64,000 bases of DNA from Onchocerca lupi. Its lineage: Eukaryota; Nematoda; Chromadorea; Rhabditida; Onchocercidae. The notes beneath the pieces were generated by a model. That model did not search any database. It was not told where the DNA came from and saw only the letters and a program-made list of their open reading frames with translations. The stretch spans positions 174,942-238,941 of the forward strand of contig JAOVVO010000041.1 of assembly GCA_028564675.1 (NCBI GenBank), written 5' to 3'. Made by a program: the position numbers and the translations under genes. Below are positions 12,501 through 23,938 of this stretch, piece by piece; positions within the stretch are counted from its first letter, which is position 1, and each line of letters begins with the position of its first letter.

Positions 12501-15500
12501 ATGGAATCCTCAGACAAGAATTTTCCTGACAAAATTCATCTCAAGCGGCGAATTTCGCTCTTTAATGGTTGTGCTATCATTATTGGTGTTATCGTTGGTT
12601 CTGGGATATTTGTCAGTCCCAAAGGTTCGATGATTTTTTTTTTGAAGAAATTAGACATTTTTCAAATTTTTAAAAAATTTGAAAATCCGTTTTTCTGAAG
12701 GAATCTCAAAACTTTGGTAAATCTTTAGTATGCAAAAATTTTTCAAATTTATTTTCTACACATTGTAAGAGACAGCAAATTATTACTAAGATCAAGACCA
12801 AATTTTTCTTCACTTCTTATCAGAAGATTCTAAATTCGTTTTGAAATTTTAAAATTTTCTAATAGATATCTCTACTTTCAAGGTGTACTTATTGAGTCGG
12901 GAAGCGCTGGTCTATCACTGGTTATATGGATTTTATCAGGTGCATTTGCCACAATGGGTGCTTTTGTTTATGCCGAACTTGGAACCACTATCCCTAAAAG
13001 CGGCGGTGAATATGCGTACATCAATGAGGTAGGTATGAAAGTGACAGCTTTTTTCTTGGTTTATTTTCAATTAATTAGTTTTTTCAAATTAATTTTTCAA
13101 CATTTTTCTCCGGACGATTTATGAACTCTGTTCTGAATTTATTCTTGTCTAATATTGAAATAATTTAGCCTTTCGAAAACATCTGTAGAGGAGAATGATT
13201 GCCTTGTTGAAATGTAAAAAAAATCTAGACATTCAACTTTATCAGATGGAAATTAAGTTGATTTGATGGAAAGAAAATATGACAACGAGGTCTCAAATTA
13301 AAATGTGATTAAAATTGCTGATAAAAACTTATCAAAGAATTGCGGATTATTTTTCTCTCAGTTAATATAATCGCAGTTTTCTAATTAACGGTTTGTCATG
13401 TTAATCATAATGATACAAATATGATTAAAATAAGTTGAAATTTTGAATACTTATTTGAGATTATAGATTACAATAGAGAAATGATTTGGTGTGGTTGTAC
13501 TTCCATGTCTCTTGCTCTTTTATTCTGAACCAAGCTATGATTTTATGTATTCAACTTTGGATCTTTAATTTAGCAATTCTTTGCATATGTTATTATCTTA
13601 TGTCCATGTATCATTTGGAAAAAGAATAAATTATTAAGATGCCGGCAATCTTAAAAGCATTTGAAATGTTTCATTTTTCTTAAATTTCACTTGAAGTTAT
13701 TTTTTTTTTTTTTTTTTTTTGTTTTAGGCATTTGGACCCTTACCTGCGTTTCTGTTTCTTTGGGTAGCACTAATTATCATTAATCCAACATCAAATGCTA
13801 TTATGGCTTTAACATTTGCTCAGTATACGCTTCATCCGTTTTTCAAGGATTGCGAATTGCCCGATGATGCTGTGAGGTTATTAGCTGCTTGCATCATTTG
13901 TATGTTTTAGTTTTGAATATTGTGTTGGCTTATAACTTTCTCTTCTGATGATTATCTTATCTTTATTCTTTGCTGTCAACACAAGCAAAATTTTGTTATT
14001 CTCTGGAACTTATATTGCAGCATATGATTTTGTGGAATAATCATTCTTCATTTCATGACTACCAAACTTCACTAATAGACTGCAATTAGAACTTTAAATA
14101 ACCTATTTGAAAGACAAATTTTAACAAAATATTCTAAAATAATGGAAATGAAGTTTTTTTGTTTGATTAAATTGCAGGTTTATTGACGTTTATCAACTGC
14201 TACAGTGTGAAGTGGTCAATGAGATTGCAGAATATTTTTTCTTTGGCCAAAGTAGCTTCTCTTTGTGTCATTGTTATAGCTGGTTTAGCATGGCTGTGTT
14301 TAGGTATGAACTTCCATATTACTCCGCATTTATTATTTTAATGGATCGAGTTTTAATCCAGTTTCTCGAAACTGGTGATGATGGGATTATGAAGCAGAAA
14401 TATTGTCAACTTGTTTTAGATTTGTAGCTTGCTGTCTTTCATGTTATATTATAGTTCACAGAAGAGAGCACTATCAATTTATGACCATTAGAAATTCATA
14501 ATAAATTAAAATAACAGAGTCTAAACAGTAGTTAGTTCCTCTCCAGCTTTATTTGAATTCCATTAGCAGTATTGAAGGAATTATTTTAGGTAATACGGAG
14601 CATCTAGAACCATCCAGATTATTTGAAGGATCACAAACAAATCCGAGTCATATAGCATTGGCTTTCTATTCGGGTGTATTCTCATTTAGTGGATGGTAAT
14701 AATTTCCACTTCAGGAACATTCCATTCTCTTTCTATTCTAACTTTTCAATTTTTAAAAATATTTTAGATTTTAGTTTTCACTAATTGAAAAAAAATACAA
14801 TTTCCCGAAATACTTCTTTTAATTCATTTTGAATGAGCTTCACTTTTTCCGATCTGTTCTTTTTTGTTCAATTATGCAATTGTTTTTTTCTTTTTTTTCT
14901 TTTTTTTTTTTTAGGAATTCATTAAATTTTGTAACCGAAGAACTGATTAATCCCCACAAGTAAGTTTGAATTTTCAAATTAATTTGCAAAACAATTTACA
15001 TATGTATGGTTATCAATAGAAATTGTGTTTTTATTAAATTAATGTGGAAAAACAAGCTCTCCACTACAACTTTTCTTGAAAAATGGAGGAAAGATATTCG
15101 CATACTGAAGCCTTGTTCACAGGTAATTTAAAACTGAAGATTGAAAGATAAGATTAACAATTTTACCTATATTTCAGAAATCTGCCTCGAGCAATTATGA
15201 TTTCGTTGTTCACAGTAACAACTATATATATATTGGTTAATATCGCGTATTTTGCTGTCTTGTCCGTGCCAGAAGTCCTGGATTCAACAGCTGTTGCAAT
15301 AACTTTTGCAGAAGTAGCTATGGGTCGATTTGCACCAATAATGCCGATATTTGTTGCGGTTTCATGTGCTGGTGGTCTGAATAGTATTATTTTTTCAGCA
15401 AGTCGAATGTTCTTCGTTGGCGCCAGGTTTATATATAGTTCGAATTTTTCGAATTTTTTCCTCAACTTTTCAACTTCTGAAAAAATCTCCTACCATTTAG

Positions 15501-16857
15501 ATTCTAGTTATTCAATGATTTTAAACTAGAAATATTTATGCAAATAAATGAATCAATTTTGTGATCTTCCATGATACTCTTTGAATTTTTATGGAATTTC
15601 TGATTTCTTTTTGTTGGACGAGATATCTTGCTCATCTTATTGCTATGTGATACATATTTGCATTTTGCATTTGGTTTACTATCTAGAAGAAGTAGATTAT
15701 ATGTGTCCGTAATAAAAATATCTATTAAAACCTGAGTACTATTCACTTTTAAACGTCGAAATAACCGATTTCTGTCATCACAAAAAATTCTTCAGGGATG
15801 GACGGTTGCCAGAATTGCTTTCGATGGTTTCCATAAATTATTTAACGCCATTGCCATCATTGCTTATTCTTGGTATCTTGTCGCTGTTGATGCTGATTAC
15901 TTCGAATGTTTATTTACTCATTAATTATGTGACATTTACTGAAGCATTCGTTATCGCACTTTCTGTTGCTGGTCTAATCAAATTGCGATTCACCCAACCT
16001 AACATCCAACGACCAATCAAGGTGGAGGATAGGTTTTTTTTTTTTTTTTTCTTTTTAACTTTTGAGTTCAGAAATCTCTCTAATTTTATTTCACTCGTCC
16101 TGTTGGAAATAATTTGAAATCAAAACATTCTTTCGGAAATAGAAGAGCATTTCATTATAACATAATTATTCTTGCGAAAATTCTTCAAAAAAAGGCGAAA
16201 AAAATTCTCCTCTCTCTTAAAAGCTTTCCTGGAGAATGCGATTCATTCATAACATTTCTTGATTTGACAAGTACTATCTTTTATTTGCGAATTTTGATTC
16301 CTTCGCAAGTATTACAAATAAGCATGGATAACTTTCTAATGTTGTAAATGATTTTTCATAATTCATATAAATTTAGTTCTTCAAAATTTTTCACATTTAG
16401 AGCAGTTAGGAGCTTGAGATCGTAATACTATTCATAGTGAAATTTCAGCAAAACATTCTGTTCCCAATAACGTTCTTGATTATATGCATTGCGCTATTGA
16501 TGTTGCCATTTTTCATACAACCCGATGAACTCATCATTGGTGTTTTAATCATTCTTGCGGGTGTTCCGTTTTATTTTCTCTTCTTATTTTGGGAAAATAA
16601 ACCAGCTTGTTTATATAAGCCTTGGAGTAAGTTATCTTCCCTTTATACTTTAATATCTTAAATAGAAAAATTATCACTTCTTATTAAAGATGAAAAGCAA
16701 AAAATCTATTTTTCATATGGGTTTAGTGAATAACTGACACAAAAATAGAGACTGCACATTTTTTTGAACTTCTTAAATTTTGTTATCTTCAGTTTCAATG
16801 ACGCATACAATCCAGAAATTGCTTTACTGTATTCCAGAAGAGGAACATGTTGATTAA
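12501..16857 (+). CDS. Heteromeric-type (LAT/SLC7) amino-acid transporter light chain
   Basis: A 12-TM amino-acid exchanger of the APC superfamily, L-type family, like nematode AAT proteins. Ten exons join in phase: 12501-12624, 12883-13028, 13728-13899, 14178-14303, 14590-14695, 14915-14959, 15178-15426, 15796-16021, 16449-16626 and 16793-16857, giving 478 residues, the usual length. The first helix carries IIGVIVGSGIFVSPKG (family GSGIF motif). PKSGGEYAY follows the second helix. Cys132 (FFKDCELP) matches the cysteine that disulfide-links vertebrate light chains to the 4F2-type heavy chain. The last 20 residues sit on a short terminal exon ending EEEHVD. An acceptor-like CACAG lies two bases before the ATG. 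Substrate range cannot be read from sequence. Confidence 0.96.
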
Positions 16858-17592
16858 AAAAAATTTCCTTCAATATTTTGCTTTGTTTTTTCTTGTTACA
16901 ACTAATGAAGGACAATAAATTCTCATTCATACCGACTATCACTTCTTCTATATTTTTCAAAAAAGATCAGTTTCGTATTTAAATTACATAACTGGCCATG
17001 GTTAATGCATTCTAAAGTTGGAATTATAAAGAATACTCTAATCAAAGTTTTAAGTGTCAAATTCTGACTGCAAAATATTTCTAAACTTACTTTCTAAGTT
17101 TTATATTTCTTCCTAAAAGAATTGGGTGTTGAAGTTTGATTAATTATATAGTTATAAAACAATTATGTCTAGCTAGGCTAGCCAGTTATTCATGTTCTTG
17201 GAGGCACATCAATTTAAATTTAGAATTGTATGAATGTGTAGCATCATAGTATTATTAAATGATTTATGCTTATTTGTAAGCATTTCTGGCAAAAGTATAG
17301 AATCACAAAAATAATATTAAGGATGATACCTAATTGATGGATGATAACTACCTGATATTCTGATACGGAAAGAAATTCTTATTTTCTATTTAATTTTTGT
17401 CCGAATCTTGAACTGTTTCTTAATCTTATTATAATCGATGTAGACACGAAAGTTCATTAACTCTTTTCTCTTTACCATTATCTGTTCAGTGTCATAACCT
17501 GAATCACTATATCATTCCAAGTTCGATTTCGTCAGGATCTCATAATTGTAGTGCCCTAGTGATTATAATACATTAATTCTCATAATTATTAT
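16858..17592. other. Convergent intergenic region
   Basis: The 3' ends of the transporter (+) and the DOMON/b561 gene (-) face each other across about 735 bp of AT-rich sequence. Apart from the poly(A) signal noted separately I see no feature here. Confidence 0.5.
16914..16919 (+). promoter_or_regulatory. Poly(A) signal of the amino-acid transporter
   Basis: A perfect AATAAA lies 57 bases after the transporter stop codon, a distance typical of nematode 3' UTRs. Confidence 0.65.
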
Positions 17593-20500
17593 TCACAATA
17601 TAGCTAACATTAGTATCATCATCACAATAGTAATCACTGCGCCCAATACACTGAATGCTATCACGACTAGCAGCAGTAGTTTCTTAGTCTGGAAGTTTTG
17701 CAATTAAACTCAGAATTTAAAATTTTTTTGAGATAAATTGTGACCGATATCTCGCCACAAAAGTCAAAAGTTGCGAGGAGAGAGAAAGGGAATCGACTTA
17801 CTCTGTCATCCTGCTTGGCCTTTGTTATGACAATTTGTTCCCGTTGATAATGTCGTCCAACATAGGAAACTGTTGTACTTTGCTTCCCTTTTAGGGAATT
17901 TATTTTCTTAAATTTATTTCATTACAAGATTTGAAAATATTGCTGCAATTAATTGCTGAAACGGCTTTGAATAAAAAAGAATTATTTGCGCACAGGAGAA
18001 ATATCGCTGTAAGAATTTCAGGCACAGAAACACCTGTTGATACTAATATTTATCAAAATTCTCTCGAAAATTCAGGAATTAAACCGAAGACATCATTTTA
18101 TTTAATTTTTTCAGTGGAATCTTATATATCTCTAATCACAGCCGAAGTGTTTTTTCCAATATCAAGAACAATTTAAAAATAAAAGATACCGTTGTAAGAA
18201 AGAGCAAAAGTACTATTAGAATAAGATAAACTGCATAGGATAGAATAGCAGCCCATCTGGCGACCCAGAGACGGAAGAAAATGACAGATAAAATGATTGC
18301 AATTTCTGAAACATTCGAATTATTCGAAGTTTGTTTATTTGTATTTTCGTGAAAGGAATTGCTATGTTTGTAGCTGATCAAAGACTGACTTCTCATAATA
18401 TAGAAGGAAGTTCCAGTATTTGTAATCATTTATTCGAAATGGTAACTTAATTTTGCAATCCGAAGAACTCTTGATTAAAGACCAGAATAAATTTTAAGAT
18501 CTAGTATGCTATGTTATGAACTCGTCTTAGTTCCATGTCTTTGTTTTTGTGTAGTAGAAGTTCAATGTTACAGAAAATGAAACATATGGAAGGGAAAGAA
18601 ATCGGCCAAAATTGAAAAAGTTTATTCGCCGAAAAGGAAATGCTGAATTCAACGGAATATCTAGTGTTGACATTATGATTCGTTGCAAACTATCGTTAAG
18701 TAATGCCAAAAGTGCAATAAGATTGTTAATGACACAAGCATTTCAAGCTTTTCTCATTATTTCTTCCTGTTTCCAAGGACAGCAATTAATCAATAACCAC
18801 ATATTGAGATGTAAAACTTACGACCCAGGAAGAAAGTTAGAAGACCAATACAGCGATGCGACCAATTAAATACGGGGCGATATCTGGAACCTTGATCACA
18901 GCGCAGAAATGCATTTATTGGCTGAATTACCATTACACCAACCGCAATAACACCAATCTTTAATATGACTTTTATAAGATTTCTTATGAAAATTCCTGCA
19001 ATTTTTACTTAAAATTAGCTTGATTTATAAGTGAATGATAGTACAATGTTTATGGTATATACAGTAATCATCGTATTTTATTTAATGATAACTGTTAGAT
19101 TTGATTGTAATGAAACATGATGTTTTACCCATTGCTTTCAATAGAGAAGTGTTCATTACAGTATATTGAAATAGAATTTGACCCGATATCCTCAAATTAA
19201 ATCACTAAATCATTGTTAACATTTTATACATAATACTGAAAATAGGTTGATCGGTTTACTACAAGTTCCCTTATTGCTATATAACTTTTTCCAAGTTTTT
19301 AGTGTCCAAAAGGTCAATGCCTAAGCCGAAAAAATGATTCGTTGAAAATTAATTGGTATCAATCTGCTCCAAGGAAACTAACAATGGAATGAAATGCCCC
19401 AGCAGAAAGATTTCGTTCACGAGATTTATTAACTGATGGCCCAGTCCATCGCCATTTTTTTCCAATGAATACTGAGAAAACAGAAATAATAGCTAAAATG
19501 ACTGCCAGATAGTTCAATGTACGATGTATCTGAAATTTGTAAGAATTTCCGTATCTTTTACTTCTACATAAGATTAAACTCTTAACTATTGATTGAATTT
19601 GACAAGCCTAAATGACATAAAAAGGGAGTAAACTTTCAGACTGTAAAGCAACTCATATTTCTTCATAATCCATTGAAAAACAAAAAGAGAAGCAATTTCA
19701 TTTCAATTTGCATCATTTTTCTCATATCTGCCGATACGATTCAAAACTTTGTCTCGGTATAAAAGTCGTAAGTAGTTCCCGATGAGTTTTTTTAGTTTCA
19801 TAATCATTATGATAAGTGAACTTACATGAAACCATATCTTCAGATCGAATGGCTTAACTTCAGGCCAATGTTCTCGAAGATATCGTGCTGCTACAATTGC
19901 TGAAGGAATTAACCACATCCATCCCACAAGCATTAGTATTCCTGAAATTTTGGTTTCAGGTTAGTTTTTCTTGAAATCAAGTTCTCGGAATCCTCAAAAG
20001 ATACTTGAAAAAGAATTAAATATTGGAAAATCCTTAAATCGAATGATATGAGTTAAGATTAATCGATAAATCATCTAAAAACACAAATATATTTATAGAT
20101 TATATTGTTTAAAATTTTTGCAAACTTGCCATGTAAGATAACCAATTTACGATTCGTCGGTAGCTTAACTGGTTTTACTGGTGCACTTTTCCCGGTAGCA
20201 ACATTCACTGGTGTAGAAATAAAAATCGGAAAATCCTTAGAACGTTCATCCAATGAGTGAATTCCCAATTCTGAAACTTGAAATTGATCCTAAAGGAAGT
20301 GGAAGCACAAAGAAGCATTGACAATCGAACGTGATTTTTCCCTCCGATCTTTGATTTGTACATGATAAAATTATTATTTTTATCATTTTTTAAGAGATAA
20401 TGGGATCAGAGAAATCGTTTGATATTTACTGCTTACTTATGTCATGCAGTTACATTAATAAAATGAATGCCGAATTCATCATACGTACTAATTCTTTCAA

Positions 20501-22018
20501 CATCTTCTGGATTCTCTCGCTTGTCAAATACTAATTATTTAATTTCAGCAGTATAAATAGATAACTTAATTAATTTTTAGACCTCCTACCCTCCTAACTG
20601 CTGAAAAAGTTTTCAAAAAGATGAAACTTGTAGGGAACTAATTCTTTACCTCCATATTTGCTAGTCTCCCCATACGCTAAAAGCAAATAATAAGTACGGT
20701 TCAGATCCGGTACAAACGCATTTTGAGCTGCTTCATCTGGCACAATCTTTTGTCGAAATTTACAATAAATTGAATCAGATGTATGACTGGCTTGCAACAA
20801 TTCTATGTATTCTGTGGTATTCTGAAGAATGAAATCCATTGTAGCGAGGAATATTCAATTTGATATTGAAGGTTAATTAATTAATTTTTAGGAGGATAAT
20901 TAATTTTTAAATCTCGACCCAACTTTTAAAAATTTCATTTGAAGATGAAATCAGATCAAAACATTCTCAAAAATCATGATAGCAGAATTTGTAAGAATTT
21001 CATTGGATCTGTTCATGTTCCTTGAATGGTATTAAAGCTAACTAAGATAGATGAATTTGCAGTGAAATAAGAAAAACAGACCAACGATCAGCTAATGAAT
21101 TTAAAGAATTAAAATAAAAATAGATGATGTCAAAAGAAGACTTGGAAAAGCTTTTCAGTTTTGTGTCTTGCATGTAACGAAAGAAGATTCTAGAACAAGG
21201 AGCGTACTTCCGCCGTTAAATTCAACGGTCTGTTACGTTTGCCATAATTCTGAGACAGAAATACGTTCACTTGATTCGTTTCATCGAAGCCACAATGAGT
21301 TACACCATCGTTGCCCTGTAAAATTTTAAAAAATTTTCAACTTAACAGCTTTGATAAGCACGATGAAATGATGAGTTGCATTCATAGTTCAAAAACTTCA
21401 GACCAATCTTCTCATATCATAACTGTCTAGATTTCATGATACCATCATTCATTTTGAATCAAACTAATGTTAGCAACAGAACTGACCATTTGAGTGTCTT
21501 CAGAGAAGCCAATTGCTGCATAATTAGTTCCAGGATGTGTTGTATTGTAAAACAATTCTATAATTACCCATTCATTTGACTGTACTGCATAACTCATAAT
21601 TTTTTCACAATTTCCCGTTTCTTCACAATGTTCCGAAACAAATAGGCAAGTCTGAAAATGCAAGCGCTTGCAGAATAGAATATTTTTTCTGTTGATTATC
21701 AGAAATGTCGAATGAAGTGTGAAGCATGACTTACTTTTATTGATTTAGTACAAATGTTTGAGGCGAGTCATTAGAGCAAAGCCCAACGATTTTTCTATCG
21801 GAACTTAGTGAAAGATTTCAGGCTTCAGGTACCAAACCGGAACTTCGCGTTTATTTTCTCTCCAAATCTTTTTTTTTTTTTTTTGAACTAAAAAGAATGC
21901 GAAAATCTGAAAAGTAACTTACTTTATCTTTTCGACATTCGCTCAAATCAAGTTGCGAAGAACAAATGGTAACGAATAGAGTGATAAAGATGATTATTGA
22001 TGATTCTGTAGCAATCAT
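17593..22018 (-). CDS. Secreted/membrane DOMON plus cytochrome b561 protein (ferric-chelate-reductase-like)
   Basis: Proteins of this DOMON-b561 layout pass electrons across a membrane, often reducing ferric iron. Eleven exons: 22018-21923, 21651-21487, 21315-21208, 20821-20650, 20270-20130, 19941-19826, 19529-19383, 18957-18822, 18305-18190, 17882-17802 and 17688-17593, giving 457 residues. Residues 1-21 form a signal peptide; the DOMON domain follows (about 33-180, with GFSEDTQM). The b561 core starts at LHGILMLVGW. Candidate haem histidines are H227, H266 or H268, H313 and H349, so four ligands are available. The C-terminus is one further hydrophobic helix. The intron after exon 5 starts with GC. 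Two joins are weak: exon 8 (acceptor AAAG, chosen because it puts HSI next to IGVIAVG as the family requires; a stronger acceptor gives a right edge at 18995) and exon 10 (acceptor GAAG). Substrate is not known. Confidence 0.87.
21868..21884 (+). repeat. T homopolymer in intron 1 of the DOMON/b561 gene
   Basis: A run of about 17 T on the plus strand (A on the coding strand). Simple sequence only. Confidence 0.7.
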
Positions 22019-22897
22019 GTCTTCTTATAATATGAATTGTCGATATCTTTACTATAACAAAACCTTCTTTACGGTTTTTAATTTTTATTTTATTGTCACT
22101 TCTTGCTAGAAACTTTCTCGCGTAATTGAATCAATTTTAAAATTTGTTTCAAAAGCACAAACAATGCAATATAAATTGAATTACCGTTAGACAAATGCAA
22201 TCAAATTATGTTTGATTGAAGTGCATCTATTTTAATCACATTCAGCAATCTTTTGAGTAATTATAGTATTAGGTGTTAAATGAGTTAAGCTGTTAAATCC
22301 TTTTCATTATAAATATGATTTTTTTTCTACAGAAAAACTTTTCAAATAAGTAATGAAAGAAGCAATTTAAAAGAAAAATTTGAGAATCTTTTAGGAGAAT
22401 AATGCAAATTTGATAATAAAATAAAGTTTGACTATAAAATATGTCGCAGAAAGCAAAATTTCATTTAAGCATGGGTAAACTTAATAAACGATCGTTTTTT
22501 TTTTATCAGATTTCAGTCAAAAAAAAGGAAACTTTTCTCTACTTTTGTATTATTACAAATAACTAATAAGTTAACATTAAAATTATAGAAGATATAAGCG
22601 GTTTTTAAGTAAATCGACCACATGAATAATTCAATTTTCGTTTGAAGTATAAATGAAAGATTACAGAAAAAAAAGATTTAATTCGAAATTAAGCACTGAT
22701 ATTGAAAATTATACAGAAATAATTAAATTACTCACATCCATGCTGATATTAAATTTTATTCATTTTAAGCAAGGATGAAGAAATAAAAAATGCGAAGTTT
22801 CTGGAAATCTCATCAAAGGTGATAAGCCGTTCAGTAATAAGTGTAATTAATTATTTATAAAGAACTAAGTACAATTAATTATGTGTAAGAACTATAT

Positions 22898-23087
22898 TGG
22901 AAAACTCGCTCTGTGAAACAGTATCCATCTATTTCAGAATTAGACATTTTTTATAGAAAACAAATAGGAGAAAAGTTAAGAATACAAAGACTGCTATGTA
23001 CCATTGTATTCTTCAGCTTTTGTTATTTGCTTTCCATAAAATATGTCGTAATTTGAATTAGATGGATACTGTTTCACGGGGCAAGTT
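22898..23087. repeat. Imperfect inverted duplication (about 85-90 bp arms)
   Basis: The plus strand from about 22898 to 22985 resembles the reverse complement of about 22995 to 23087. Both share the 18-bp core GTGAAACAGTATCCATCT and run to GAATACAA near the centre, with about ten bases between the arms. I estimate roughly 80% identity by eye. It could fold into a long hairpin. Confidence 0.8.
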
Positions 23088-23185
23088 CTTCCATACGGTC
23101 CGTTAAATACCAAAAGTTGGAGTGGAGAGTACAAAGATGCATAGCAGAATTTTAAAATATTATCTGTATGTTTATAATAATGCAA
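22994..23185 (-). pseudogene. Unrecognised short reading frame overlapping the inverted duplication
   Basis: The minus strand is open for about 60 codons with a non-repetitive peptide containing NGPYGRTCPVKQYP and ending in YNGT before a stop. I do not recognise it. The mirror-image copy at 22898-22985 is broken by stops. It may be an exon relic or chance. Confidence 0.2.
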
Positions 23186-23866
23186 ACGTTTTGTTTCTGA
23201 TTAATGTCAAAGGTCGAAGCAAATTTTTTTTTCGATTATTATAGGTTTCTCACTCATTTTCCAGTAAAAAATTGCGAATAATGAGTAAATTTGTTTAAAA
23301 ATATATGAAATTTAAAAGGAAATATTAAAAAGCTTTAGCATGTGAAGACAAAAGGGGAGTAAAGTAAAACACTGAAAAAGGAACGAAGAAACTAGAAATA
23401 TAACTCGAGTAGGAAAAAAAAATATTTGAAATACTAACATTTCCAGTAAAAACGAGTTATGAAAAAAACAACAGTAAAAAAATCATTGCTTTCTGATGAA
23501 ATTAAAAATATATTGATGACCTTTTTTCCCATATTTACTTCGGAAGTGTTCAAATTTAAAATGAAATTTTTCTTGCCTCTCAGAAATTCTGATGTTATTT
23601 CGAAAAAATTATTCTGTCACTCTGAATTTTTTTTTCATCGGCTCTGAGATTGTGATGTGTTCCAAAAACAAACAAGAATTCGATTCAGATAAAGAGCTAG
23701 AATAAGGCTAGTTATCCAATTTCTTCCTTATAACAAATATTCCTGATGTCATGGAAATAAGAACTTTACCTTCATTTACTGTACTTTTTATTTACCTAAA
23801 AAGAATGTCTTTTTCTTTTTTTTAATTTTTTCAACAAACATTAAAAATTTTAGGGTGGTGAAATTA

Positions 23867-23938
23867 GCATGGACTGAAAGATTACTCATTTTTTATGGAC
23901 TGTTCTCAATAAGAAATGAGTAGTCTTTCAGTCCATGC
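23867..23938. repeat. Hairpin with 25-bp arms
   Basis: Arms 23867-23891 and 23914-23938 are reverse complements with a single mismatch and a 22-nt loop. The whole element is 72 nt. It lies in gene-free DNA. Confidence 0.95.
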
